A program made the position numbers and the translations under genes. Shown here in pieces: positions 1 to 7,704 of a DNA stretch of 13,700 nucleotides. Position 1 is the first letter of the stretch, and each line of letters starts with the position of its first letter. This DNA comes from an uncultured Clostridia bacterium (GTDB lineage Bacteria > Bacillota > Clostridia > Oscillospirales > CAG-272). The notes below the pieces were generated by a model. The model saw nothing but the letters and a program-made list of their open reading frames with translations, was not told the origin of the DNA and made no database searches. The stretch covers positions 1-13,700 of the forward strand of contig CAJONA010000015.1 in the NCBI GenBank assembly GCA_905235755.1, read 5' to 3'.

Positions 1-1336
1 TTTGAAAAAACGCGGACTTTCGTCGGCGGCGGTAAAGCGCTTCGGGCTCGGATACGCTCCTAACTCGTTCGACGCGCTTCGCCGGCATATGCTTGACAGA
101 GGATACCGCGATGACGAGCTGAAAGAGGCGTTCCTCTCGGGGAAAAGCGCGAAGACGGGACGGTACTTCGACTACTTTCGCAACCGCCTTATGTTCCCGA
201 TAATCGACAATTTCGGGAACGTCATAGCGTTCGGCGGGCGTTCGCTCGACGACTCGACTCCAAAATATCTCAACACCTCCGACACGCCCGCGTTCAAAAA
301 AAGCCGAAACCTTTTCGCGCTCAACTTTGCGAAAAATTCAAGCTATGACTACCTTATCCTTTGCGAGGGATATATGGACGTCATAGCGATGCACATGGCG
401 GGGTTTTCGAACGCCGTCGCCACGCTCGGCACGGCGCTGACGCCGGATCAGGCGCGCATACTTGCGAAATATACAAAAAAAGTCGTGCTTTGCTACGACA
501 GCGACGAGGCGGGGCAGAACGCCACGCGCCGCGCGTTGCCGATGCTCGCGGAAGCAGGGCTCGAAACGAGGGTGCTCACCGTGCGCGACGCGAAAGATCC
601 CGACGAATACATAAAAAAATTCGGCGCAGACAGGTTCAGGATCCTCGTCGAGGGAAGCAAATCAAAACTCGAATTTCTTTGCGACAGCGTGATATCGAAA
701 TACAACATATCCGTTCCCGAGGAAAAGATAAAGGCGGCAAACGAACTGTGCGAAGCGGCGAGCGCGATATACTCCGACGTCGAACGGCAGGTATACATCG
801 ACGCTATATCCGAGCGGCTCGGCGTAGATCGGTCGAGCGTGAAAAACGATATCGCACGCCGAAGGCGGAATTTGAAAAAGAAAGAGGACAGCGAGCGTTT
901 GCCGAAAATAATCTCGGAAACGGTCGGCTACGGCGACAGGATCAACCGCGAGCGCGCGTCGAACGTCAAAGCGTCGCGCGCCGAGGAGGCGATAATCGGC
1001 ATTTTGATGCTGTATCCGGAGAACGTCGAAAAGATAAGAAGCGGGAAAATAGCTCTCGGCGCGGAGGACTTTCTGACCGAATTCAACCGCAAGGTGTTCG
1101 AGACGATCATGTCCCCCGATTGCGGAGCCGATATCGGAATGATGGCACAGACGTTCGGTATCGACGAAATATCGAGGATATCTTCGATGACGGAGCGTCG
1201 TGCGGAGCTGAGAGACAACGGCGAGGACGTTTTGATCGAGAACGTAAAAGCGCTCAAAAATGAAAAAAATTCGCTGGCGGACGACGACATATCGGCGGCG
1301 CTGGCTATCATCAAAAACAAAAAAACGACAAAATAA
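1..1336 (+). CDS. dnaG: DNA primase DnaG, 3' part (N-terminus outside the window)
   Basis: Primase makes the RNA primers for DNA replication and docks on the replicative helicase. The 444 visible codons begin inside the gene: the TTG at 2-4 is an internal Leu, not a start, and about 140 N-terminal residues including the zinc-binding domain are missing (scaled to E. coli DnaG). Visible order: end of the N-terminal part of the RNA-polymerase core domain (residues 1-115, with RNRLMFPI and VIAFGGR), then the TOPRIM fold with its catalytic acid in EGYMDV (E122), metal-binding DSDEAG (D166, D168) and KDPDEYI (D199, D201). A basic, charged linker (about 284-310) follows, then a helical C-terminal domain expected to bind DnaB/DnaC-type helicase. 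All key TOPRIM acids are present, so the protein should be active. The gene ends in an A-rich stretch, TAA at 1334-1336. It sits 11 nt before rpoD, so the two are probably co-transcribed. Confidence 0.97.
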   Translation, partial: LKKRGLSSAAVKRFGLGYAPNSFDALRRHMLDRGYRDDELKEAFLSGKSAKTGRYFDYFRNRLMFPIIDNFGNVIAFGGRSLDDSTPKYLNTSDTPAFKKSRNLFALNFAKNSSYDYLILCEGYMDVIAMHMAGFSNAVATLGTALTPDQARILAKYTKKVVLCYDSDEAGQNATRRALPMLAEAGLETRVLTVRDAKDPDEYIKKFGADRFRILVEGSKSKLEFLCDSVISKYNISVPEEKIKAANELCEAASAIYSDVERQVYIDAISERLGVDRSSVKNDIARRRRNLKKKEDSERLPKIISETVGYGDRINRERASNVKASRAEEAIIGILMLYPENVEKIRSGKIALGAEDFLTEFNRKVFETIMSPDCGADIGMMAQTFGIDEISRISSMTERRAELRDNGEDVLIENVKALKNEKNSLADDDISAALAIIKNKKTTK

Positions 1337-1342
1337 AGGTGG
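1335..1342 (+). promoter_or_regulatory. Ribosome binding site of rpoD that decides its start
   Basis: AAAGGTGG at 1335-1342 lies 5 nt before the ATG at 1348. A GTG in the same frame at 1339 would place the start inside this Shine-Dalgarno sequence, so ATG 1348 is preferred. The site overlaps the dnaG stop codon, which fits translational coupling. Confidence 0.75.
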
Positions 1343-1347
1343 AAAAA

Positions 1348-2574
1348 ATGACGTACGAAGAAATTAAAAGAACGGCAGATGAACTGGACGACAGCGAAAT
1401 GGACGCTCGTCTCGACGCTAAATTCGACGCTGACGCCGAGGGCGATATCGCAGACGACGGCGAAGCGAAATCCGAATTGCCCGAGGACAAATCGGCGGCG
1501 AACATTCAGTCTTTGATAGACAAGGCAAAGTCGAAGGGCAAGATCTCGTATTCCGAGATGATAGAAGCGCTCGGCGACGATTACGAGATCGAGCAGATAG
1601 AAAAGCTGCACGACACGCTCGAAGGAATGGGCATAAATATCTCCGAGGGATTCGGCGAGGAGATATTCGACATCGACGACGAAAAACTCGACGAGGTGGA
1701 GAACGTCGAAAATATCGAAAAATCGCTTTCGCAGGACGGCGTCATTCTCGACGATCCCGTAAAAATGTACCTCAAAGAGATAGGCAAGGTGCCGCTTCTT
1801 GACGCCGAAAAAGAGATGGAACTTTCAAAGCGCATGGCGGAAGGCGACGAGCGCGCAAAGCAGGAACTCGTCGAGGCAAACCTCAGACTTGTCGTAAACA
1901 TAGCGAAAAAATATATGGGCAAGGGCTTGTCCTTCCTCGATCTCATTCAGGAGGGCAACCTCGGACTTATGAAGGCCGTTTCGAAGTTCGACTATACAAA
2001 GGGCTACAAATTCTCGACTTATGCGACGTGGTGGATACGTCAGGCGATAACAAGAGCCATCGCCGATCAGGCAAGAACGATAAGAATACCCGTTCACATG
2101 GTCGAAACGATCCACAAGGTCACAAAAGTGTCGCGCAGGATGCTTCAAGAGCAGGGACGCGAGGTCACAGACGAGGAGATAGCGAAGGAAATGGGCATGA
2201 GCCCAGAAAAGATACGCGAGATAATGAAGATCGCGCAGGAGCCTATTTCGCTTGAAACGCCGATCGGCGAGGAAGAGGACAGCCACATCGGCGATTTCAT
2301 CGAGGACAGAGAGACTCCGTCTCCCGCCGACGCCGCGTCGTTCACGCTGCTCCGCGAGCAGATAAGCGAGGTACTGCACACGCTTACACCTAAGGAAGAA
2401 ACGATACTCAGGCTTCGTTTCGGTCTTGACGACGGGCGCGTCCGCACGCTCGAAGAGGTCGGACAGCATTTTGATATCACGCGTGAGCGCATAAGACAGA
2501 TAGAGTTCAAAGCGCTCAGAAAACTGCGTCATCCGTCGCGCTATAAGAAACTCAAAGACTTTCTCGACTCGTAA
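1348..2574 (+). CDS. rpoD: RNA polymerase primary sigma factor (sigma-70/sigma-A)
   Basis: The housekeeping sigma factor, which directs RNA polymerase to -35/-10 promoters. It has 408 residues from ATG 1348, a normal Gram-positive size. Order: an acidic N-terminal tail (about 1-50), region 1.1 (about 50-100), a second acidic linker, region 1.2 starting at DDPVKMYLKEIGK (about 135), then region 2 with NLRLVVNIAKKY, LIQEGNLGLMKAV and FSTYATWWIRQAITRAI (the -10 recognition and melting helices, about 178-240). Region 3 follows (about 245-325, with RIPVHMVETI), and region 4 ends in the -35-binding helix-turn-helix with TRERIRQIE and KALRKLRHPSR. In region 4.2 the usual Ala of RQIEAKALRKLR is Phe (RQIEFKAL, residue 387). 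It follows dnaG directly, as in many bacteria. I found no convincing terminator after it. Confidence 0.97.
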   Translation: MTYEEIKRTADELDDSEMDARLDAKFDADAEGDIADDGEAKSELPEDKSAANIQSLIDKAKSKGKISYSEMIEALGDDYEIEQIEKLHDTLEGMGINISEGFGEEIFDIDDEKLDEVENVENIEKSLSQDGVILDDPVKMYLKEIGKVPLLDAEKEMELSKRMAEGDERAKQELVEANLRLVVNIAKKYMGKGLSFLDLIQEGNLGLMKAVSKFDYTKGYKFSTYATWWIRQAITRAIADQARTIRIPVHMVETIHKVTKVSRRMLQEQGREVTDEEIAKEMGMSPEKIREIMKIAQEPISLETPIGEEEDSHIGDFIEDRETPSPADAASFTLLREQISEVLHTLTPKEETILRLRFGLDDGRVRTLEEVGQHFDITRERIRQIEFKALRKLRHPSRYKKLKDFLDS

Positions 2575-2754
2575 AAGAATAATCGGCGATTTACACATAA
2601 ATTTGATCGCGCTTTTGCACAAAAGTAATGATAAGTCGCTGTTATTGACGAAAAATGCAATCGGGATTTGTATATAATTTAAAGGATAAACGCTTTTTTT
2701 AAAAGCAAAAGAAAGCGATCGGAACAAAAGCACAGCCGATGATAAAAAACGAAC
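2575..2754 (+). other. Non-coding spacer after rpoD, upstream of the lipoprotein promoter
   Basis: No gene is visible here. Structures seen are weak. A 5-bp stem (GCGAT 2586-2590 with ATCGC 2606-2610) before a short TTTT is the only terminator-like element after rpoD and is not convincing. TTGACG (2645-2650) and TATAAT (2673-2678) resemble promoter boxes but are 22 nt apart, too far for a good sigma-A promoter. An AT-rich imperfect hairpin lies at 2691-2717 and has no T-tract. Confidence 0.5.
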
Positions 2755-2783
2755 TTGACAGAAATCTGTTTTTGGTGTAAAAT
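2755..2783 (+). promoter_or_regulatory. Near-consensus sigma-A promoter of the lipoprotein gene
   Basis: TTGACA (2755-2760, perfect) is followed by a 17-nt spacer and TAAAAT (2778-2783, 5 of 6). Transcription should begin near 2790, giving a leader of about 85 nt before the ATG at 2875. Such a close match predicts strong expression during growth. Confidence 0.85.
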
Positions 2784-2793
2784 AAACCGTATG

Positions 2794-2820
2794 TAAATAT
2801 CAGTTGAATGTGTATATTTA
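2794..2820 (+). repeat. AT-only inverted repeat at the 5' end of the lipoprotein leader
   Basis: TAAATAT (2794-2800) and ATATTTA (2814-2820) are perfect complements around a 13-nt loop. The stem would begin about 4 nt into the predicted transcript. With only A-U pairs it is a weak stem; it may be a 5'-end hairpin, an operator dyad, or chance in AT-rich DNA. Confidence 0.35.
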
Positions 2821-2861
2821 ATTATACCGTTTGATTTATAATAATATCGGCAAGATTATTT

Positions 2862-2866
2862 GGAGG
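2862..2866 (+). promoter_or_regulatory. Ribosome binding site of the lipoprotein gene
   Basis: GGAGG lies 8 nt before ATG 2875. An in-frame TTG at 2860 overlaps this site and is rejected as a start. Starting at 2875 also gives a clean signal peptide that begins MIKK. Confidence 0.85.
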
Positions 2867-2874
2867 AACTGATA

Positions 2875-5800
2875 ATGATTAAGAAAGTATTGTGTTTGGC
2901 ACTCGTTGCGATAATGCTTTGCTCAGCCGTGCTTCTCACGGGATGCGAAGGCTCGAATAAGGTCTCGTCGACCGAACGTCTGCCTCGTACGATTAGCGTG
3001 CTCGGCATAACGAGCGAGGAGACAACGCCCGAAGCGGTGAAAAAGGTCGAAAATGCAATAAACTCTATTATGGGTGCTACATATTCTACCCATATCGACC
3101 TCACGCTCGTCACGCCCGATGAATATTACGATGTTATAAAGGATCGCGTCGAATTGGCGCAATATAACACCAATCTGGACAAAGCGGTCAATAAATACAA
3201 CACCGCCGCGCTTTCGCAGGCGACGTCCTCAACTATCTACAAATCGTTCGGAAAGTGGAAATTCAAGGTCTCTTCGTTAGCGGCGACGACGGTTACAACG
3301 CGTTCCGAATATTCGGAGGTAGTCACCAGGATCAACGAGCAGGGCATCATCGAGGTCGTTTATCCCGAGGCAAAATCGCCTATTGATGTCGTGATGATAA
3401 TCGGTCAGGATATGTACGATACGCTCGACGGCGACGGCGTGCTGAAGTCGATAGAAAGCGATCTGAACACCGAAACGTACACAAAATTCAAGCAGTATAT
3501 CTATCCGACGTATTTTGAACTGCTCAAAGCCATTACGGGCGATATCAAGGCCATTCCCAACAATAATCTTCTTGCCGAATACACATATCTCGTCGTAGAC
3601 AAAAAACTTGCCGAAAAATACGATTTCGACGTCGAATCGGTCAGCACATACGGCGATCTGTCCGAGTTCCTTGCCGAAGTCAAAGCGAATGAGGACGTTA
3701 TTCCGATGAACACGGTCCCGGATGCGCTCGGTATATTCCGTCTGTTCGACGATGACGACATAGCCATCGGCACATACTGCGATCCGATGTTGGGCTATAA
3801 TCCGGAAGAAAATTCTTCATATTCGATCAAAAACTTATTTGAAATACCACAATATATCTCCCATATTTCCACAATGGAAGAATACAAGAACGCCGGATAT
3901 TTCACATCCGAGTCGGGCTCGACCGATTTTGCTGTAGACGTCGTTAAGGGCGACGCGTCGATCGCCGCCATCTACGGCGATGATTACGATGTCAAAATAT
4001 TGCAAAACCCGTTTGTAGAAGACGAGGCTGTATTCAACGGAATGCTCGCTGTTTCGGAATATACGTCCGACATGACGAGATCGCTCGAATTTATCCTTGA
4101 ACTCACTACAAACCCCGAGATCAAAAATCTGTTCCAGTACGGTATCGAAGGCGTCAACTACACCGTGAACAATGACGGAACGATAACGAGACTTAATCAT
4201 GATTACATGATGGACAACGGCACGACGGGTAACGTATACATGGGATATCCCGAGGAGGGAATGCTTCCGGATCAGTGGAAATACGTAAAGTCGACGAACC
4301 TCGAATCATTGACCAGCCCGTATCTCAGCTATTACACCACGGCGACGGGAAGTTTTAAGTCGATATACTACGTCAACGACGCGATCCTCGACGATATACT
4401 TTCAACAGCGATGAAACGCGCCATTATAAATGAGACATATGCCGCGCTCGGCAGCGAGTACACGTATGACTATTATCTTACGACTGTCGGCACAGGCAAC
4501 GAATCGCGTGTCGGCAACGTAATAAAACAGGCGGCAGATTACAAGGATTATTTTATCGACTGCATCATATCTGACGCAAACGTCACAGAGGCGCAGGCGA
4601 CATCCCTTTTCAATGCGACGTCCGTCGGTGCGGGAGCGAAATATCCTTACGACTGGTACTTCACAAAGCTGACAGAACTTGTCGTGGCTGAAAAATATTC
4701 AAATCTCTACACCGCGTCGGGACTTGATACCGCCGTGAAGGAAAAGATTGCTTCTCTCGCGGGAACTTTGTTAGATACGTATACGTCGGCGACAAACAGC
4801 GCAAAAGCTTATTACACAAATATCGAAACGTTGAAGATGATGACAAGGCTCGTCATTTGGGAAGATCTCTCCGACGAGGAGTGGGAGGTCTATCGGAATA
4901 TGGGCGTCACGGAGTTTGAAACGCTCGTATTCAATTATGTTCGTGACAACTATATAAAAGAGAACAACATCACCGAAGATACGTACGACGAACTTGTAAA
5001 AGCGCTCATGATGTCCGTGATGGAATTTACAGATCCCGCAGACGGCACCACCCAGTATACGCTGTCGTGGGACGATTATGCGAAAGCAAAAGAAGACGCG
5101 CAGTATTTCTTTGACGTCATCGCTCAGCTCAAAGATCGGTACTACGACCGTCTCGCCGATTATTACGGCATGGCATTCATTTATTTATCATCGGATGAGA
5201 AGATTCCCGATCAGGTGCACGATATGCTTTATGATCAGTGGCTCAAAAATAACGGATATACTAAGGCTGATTTTGAAAATGAACTGTATGATGAAATAGT
5301 CGAGTTCCTCGGAATAAATTATTCGACTCTCGTCACGACGAGACGCACGAACACGACGCTGTTCGCCGATTATATGACGCGCATCAAAAATCAGTATAAG
5401 AACGTACTTGTCGAGGCGTATTCGCTCGAACAGTTCAAGAACGACAAAATCTCGAACGACAACGTGCTCAGTACGCTTCTCGCCGACAAGATAGAAGAAA
5501 AGACCGGCATATATGCTTCGATGTGTGCCGAGCTCGGCATTGATTATTCGGAATATGTCGATGGCGTCAATGCATTCACCACATTTGCGAGAAACGCAAA
5601 TAAACTCAGAACGGAATTCATATACACGTTGCGCACAGTGTATACGCAGAACGAGATCAACGCATTCGATTATAACGACATTGACGGTATAGTTTATGAC
5701 GTCATCAGCGAATCGGGATTCTACACGAGCGAGATGTCCGCTTTGATCAGCTCAAACCTCAACGCTTATATGAGAGATAAGAGCGCCGCAAAGGATTATA

Positions 5801-6132
5801 TGGCGTTATTGAATAAGCTGGCATCTGTTCTCGAAGACGACATTAACGCTGCCGGATATACAGCCGACGAGGTCAACGCCATGAGTATCGCCGATGCGGC
5901 AGACGTAATATATGGCGTGGTGGAGGAAAAATACTTCTCCGACGCCATCACCGTCGAAGAAATGCTCGCTTCCATATCGGGCGAATATGTTAATGGTATC
6001 AAAGACGCGGAAGCTCCCGACGCTTATGCAGATGATGCGGCAAAGGCACTGAATTCGAACGGAATGTTCTCATCGTTTGTTTACTACCTCAACAAGGCTT
6101 TGTCAGATGCGCGCGCCGAGGTAGAAGGCTGA
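2875..6132 (+). CDS. Giant lipoprotein: solute-binding-protein-like N-half, unknown helical C-half
   Basis: A predicted surface lipoprotein of 1085 residues. The type II signal peptide has a basic MIKK, a hydrophobic stretch and the lipobox LTGC, with the lipidated Cys at residue 24. Residues about 40-485 resemble family 1 (sugar-type) ABC solute-binding proteins: an early strand then TTPEAVKKVENAINSI, a hinge-like segment with YPTYFELLKAITGDIKAIPNN and EYTYLVVDKKLAEKY, and near the end GIEGVNYTV and TGNVYMGYP, which I associate with large clostridial members. About 60 extra residues (110-170) interrupt the first lobe. Residues about 490-1085 are acidic, Tyr-rich and apparently all-helical with no membrane segment; I do not recognise this part. 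Typical binding proteins are about 400-550 residues, so the C-half doubles the size. It is a single-gene unit with a strong promoter and two terminators, and no permease is next to it. Solute binding is inferred; the ligand is unknown. Confidence 0.8.
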   Translation: MIKKVLCLALVAIMLCSAVLLTGCEGSNKVSSTERLPRTISVLGITSEETTPEAVKKVENAINSIMGATYSTHIDLTLVTPDEYYDVIKDRVELAQYNTNLDKAVNKYNTAALSQATSSTIYKSFGKWKFKVSSLAATTVTTRSEYSEVVTRINEQGIIEVVYPEAKSPIDVVMIIGQDMYDTLDGDGVLKSIESDLNTETYTKFKQYIYPTYFELLKAITGDIKAIPNNNLLAEYTYLVVDKKLAEKYDFDVESVSTYGDLSEFLAEVKANEDVIPMNTVPDALGIFRLFDDDDIAIGTYCDPMLGYNPEENSSYSIKNLFEIPQYISHISTMEEYKNAGYFTSESGSTDFAVDVVKGDASIAAIYGDDYDVKILQNPFVEDEAVFNGMLAVSEYTSDMTRSLEFILELTTNPEIKNLFQYGIEGVNYTVNNDGTITRLNHDYMMDNGTTGNVYMGYPEEGMLPDQWKYVKSTNLESLTSPYLSYYTTATGSFKSIYYVNDAILDDILSTAMKRAIINETYAALGSEYTYDYYLTTVGTGNESRVGNVIKQAADYKDYFIDCIISDANVTEAQATSLFNATSVGAGAKYPYDWYFTKLTELVVAEKYSNLYTASGLDTAVKEKIASLAGTLLDTYTSATNSAKAYYTNIETLKMMTRLVIWEDLSDEEWEVYRNMGVTEFETLVFNYVRDNYIKENNITEDTYDELVKALMMSVMEFTDPADGTTQYTLSWDDYAKAKEDAQYFFDVIAQLKDRYYDRLADYYGMAFIYLSSDEKIPDQVHDMLYDQWLKNNGYTKADFENELYDEIVEFLGINYSTLVTTRRTNTTLFADYMTRIKNQYKNVLVEAYSLEQFKNDKISNDNVLSTLLADKIEEKTGIYASMCAELGIDYSEYVDGVNAFTTFARNANKLRTEFIYTLRTVYTQNEINAFDYNDIDGIVYDVISESGFYTSEMSALISSNLNAYMRDKSAAKDYMALLNKLASVLEDDINAAGYTADEVNAMSIADAADVIYGVVEEKYFSDAITVEEMLASISGEYVNGIKDAEAPDAYADDAAKALNSNGMFSSFVYYLNKALSDARAEVEG

Positions 6133-6150
6133 TACAATAAAAAAATAAAA

Positions 6151-6185
6151 GTCGCTGCGGCAAGCAAGCCGCGGCGGCTTTTTTT
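6151..6185 (+). terminator. Intrinsic terminator 1 after the lipoprotein gene
   Basis: The arms at 6151-6161 (GTCGCTGCGGC) and 6168-6178 (GCCGCGGCGGC) form an 11-bp stem with two G-T wobbles and the loop AAGCAA. Seven T follow (6179-6185). It begins 18 nt after the lipoprotein stop codon. Confidence 0.92.
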
Positions 6186-6189
6186 GTCG

Positions 6190-6232
6190 GCAAATGCAGA
6201 CGGAAAATCGTCTTCATTTGCTTTTTTATTTT
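6190..6232 (+). terminator. Intrinsic terminator 2, tandem to the first
   Basis: GCAAATG (6190-6196) pairs with CATTTGC (6215-6221), and inside it AGACG (6198-6202) pairs with CGTCT (6209-6213). One C-T mismatch separates the two stem segments and the loop is GAAAAT. The tail TTTTTTATTTT (6222-6232) runs straight into the sigma-E -35 box. Together with terminator 1 it should block read-through into the sporulation operon. Confidence 0.88.
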
Positions 6233-6261
6233 GCATATTACGGCGAGGACAACCATATATT
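6233..6261 (+). promoter_or_regulatory. Sigma-E (mother-cell) promoter of the spoIIIA operon
   Basis: GCATATT (6233-6239), a 14-nt spacer, then CATATATT (6254-6261). The sigma-E consensus known from Bacillus subtilis is about KMATATT, 14-15 nt, CATACAHT, so only the fifth base of the -10 differs. The predicted start is near 6268, giving a leader of about 16 nt with the ribosome binding site GGAG at 6272-6275. B. subtilis spoIIIA is sigma-E controlled, so the match agrees with the genes downstream. No experiment supports it here. Confidence 0.85.
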
Positions 6262-6283
6262 TATGCTGAACGGAGTTTGTATT

Positions 6284-7195
6284 ATGGAACAAGAAATCAA
6301 AAAAATACTGATGTATCTGCCGCGTCATACGGCGGAGAAAATATCGGCGCTTTTGGCGTCTGAGCCGTCGTCGACGAGGTACATTACCGAGATAAGACTG
6401 CACTGCCGCCGTCCGACGTCCGTGTCGATGGGCGGGAGAAACATACTGCTTTTTTCCGGAGAGACGGACATCTGCACATATGAAGAAATAGCATCGACGC
6501 TCGCCAAACTCACGGAGGATTCGGTACACACGTACAGCGAAACTCTGAAAGAGGGATTTATCAGCCTTGAAGGAGGCTATCGCGTAGGCGTGTGTGGCAG
6601 TGCAAATACGGCGGACGAACGAATAAAAGGGCTGTACGATCTGACGTCGCTTTGCATACGCATACCTCGCGCCGTCACAGGCGTTGACGGCGCGTTCATC
6701 AGCAAGATATGCCGCCAAAATATCATCGACAGCGCGCTGATATTCTCGCCTCCAGGCGTCGGGAAAACGACGCTCGTTCGTGCTGTCGCAGCGTCGCTGT
6801 CGAGCGGAACGTCGGCGCGCCGCGTTTCGGTGATAGATACGCGCAGGGAGATATACATATATGATATGTTCAAAAACTCGATAGCGGATTTTCTGTCCGG
6901 CTATCCGCGCGCGGCGGGAATAGAGATAGCGACGCGAACGCTCGCTCCCGAGGCTGTCATTTGCGATGAGATAGGCGGCGCGGACGAGGCACGCGCCATT
7001 CTGTCGGCGCAGAACACCGGCGTGCCGCTTATAGCGACCGCTCACGGCGACAGCGCCGCCGATATTGCGCGCCGCCCTAATATCAAAGCATTGCTCGACG
7101 CAGGCGTTTTTCGCTATCTTGTCGGGATACGGCGCGGCGGCAGGGATGGAAAATTCGAATTCGATTTTACCGATACGAGGGATAACGAAAGATGA
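6284..7195 (+). CDS. spoIIIAA: Stage III sporulation protein AA, ATPase of the SpoIIIA channel
   Basis: SpoIIIAA is a cytosolic mother-cell ATPase related to secretion ATPases (type II/IV). It is thought to power the SpoIIIA-SpoIIQ channel that sustains the engulfed forespore. The 303 residues match the family: an N-terminal domain with TEIRLH (35-40) and GGYRVGVCG (97-105), then an ATPase domain with Walker A SPPGVGKTT (155-163), the VIDTRREI segment, Walker B VICDEIGG (225-232) and TAHG (252-255). The start at ATG 6284 has GGAG 8 nt upstream and lies just after the sigma-E promoter. In-frame ATGs at 6194 and 6263 lie inside the upstream terminator or upstream of the predicted transcript start, so they are rejected. 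Its stop overlaps the spoIIIAB start (ATGA). All catalytic motifs are intact. Confidence 0.96.
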   Translation: MEQEIKKILMYLPRHTAEKISALLASEPSSTRYITEIRLHCRRPTSVSMGGRNILLFSGETDICTYEEIASTLAKLTEDSVHTYSETLKEGFISLEGGYRVGVCGSANTADERIKGLYDLTSLCIRIPRAVTGVDGAFISKICRQNIIDSALIFSPPGVGKTTLVRAVAASLSSGTSARRVSVIDTRREIYIYDMFKNSIADFLSGYPRAAGIEIATRTLAPEAVICDEIGGADEARAILSAQNTGVPLIATAHGDSAADIARRPNIKALLDAGVFRYLVGIRRGGRDGKFEFDFTDTRDNER

Positions 7196-7695
7196 AACTT
7201 GCAGGTGGTGCGATAATATTCGTTTTTTCCGTGCTCGTCGGTCTTATACTCGGCGAGCGAAAGAGGAATGCGTCGCGCGAGTGCGCGGCATTTCTCGAAC
7301 TGTTCCGATATGTCAGAGGGCAGATCAGCTGCTTTGACACTCCTACAAAGCTCATCTGGCGGAACTTTGAAAACGCCGTCCTCGAAAAAAACGGCTTTTT
7401 AAAGGCGCTTGCCGACGCGGAGAGCGAAGAAATATATTTCGACGCGTTTTCGCGCGCATTTGATGTGACAGAGCCTTCGCTCTCAATGAGCGGCGAGGCT
7501 GAAAATCTCATTCGCTCGTTCGGCGGCGTCATCGGAAAAAGCTCGAGCGAGGAACAGCTTTCGGTCATCGACAGATATATTTCGCAGATGTCGGAAATTT
7601 ATGAAAAAGCGAAGGCTGAAGCCGACCGCGACGGCAAACTCTATCTCACGATGGGGTTTTCGATAGGCGCGGCGATATTTATACTGCTTTTATAG
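7192..7695 (+). CDS. spoIIIAB: Stage III sporulation protein AB, membrane component
   Basis: SpoIIIAB is a small membrane protein of the SpoIIIA complex, compared with GspF-type inner-membrane proteins of secretion systems and expected to work with the SpoIIIAA ATPase. The 167 residues (about 171 in B. subtilis) show the family plan: a first membrane segment (about 5-20), a charged helical cytosolic middle with the conserved-type LFRYVRGQI and TPTKLIW stretches, and a C-terminal membrane segment (about 150-167) preceded by GKLYLTMG. The start overlaps the spoIIIAA stop as ATGA. A weak GAGGG (7177-7181) lies about 10 nt upstream, so translational coupling is likely. Confidence 0.92.
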   Translation: MKLAGGAIIFVFSVLVGLILGERKRNASRECAAFLELFRYVRGQISCFDTPTKLIWRNFENAVLEKNGFLKALADAESEEIYFDAFSRAFDVTEPSLSMSGEAENLIRSFGGVIGKSSSEEQLSVIDRYISQMSEIYEKAKAEADRDGKLYLTMGFSIGAAIFILLL

Positions 7696-7704
7696 AGGTA
7701 AAAA

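Noticed and set aside
361..1263. A 300-codon plus-strand frame inside dnaG
   Set aside because: It is an out-of-frame reading of dnaG with extreme Arg content; DnaG TOPRIM motifs run unbroken through the same DNA.
1319..1325. Run of seven A at the end of dnaG as a programmed frameshift site
   Set aside because: It lies four codons before a normal stop, no downstream stem is evident, and rpoD has its own ribosome binding site. A-runs are ordinary in Lys/Asn-rich protein ends.
2586..2620. Weak hairpin plus TTTT after rpoD as an intrinsic terminator
   Set aside because: There are only 5 certain base pairs, a 15-nt loop and four T, well below the quality of the other terminators in the window.
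1825..2733. A 302-codon minus-strand frame opposite rpoD
   Set aside because: It is antisense to strongly conserved sigma-factor regions 2-4 and shows no recognisable domain or ribosome binding site.
6089..7045. A 318-codon minus-strand frame across the end of the lipoprotein gene and spoIIIAA
   Set aside because: It is Arg-rich and low-complexity, runs through both terminators and the sigma-E promoter, and is opposite well-supported genes.
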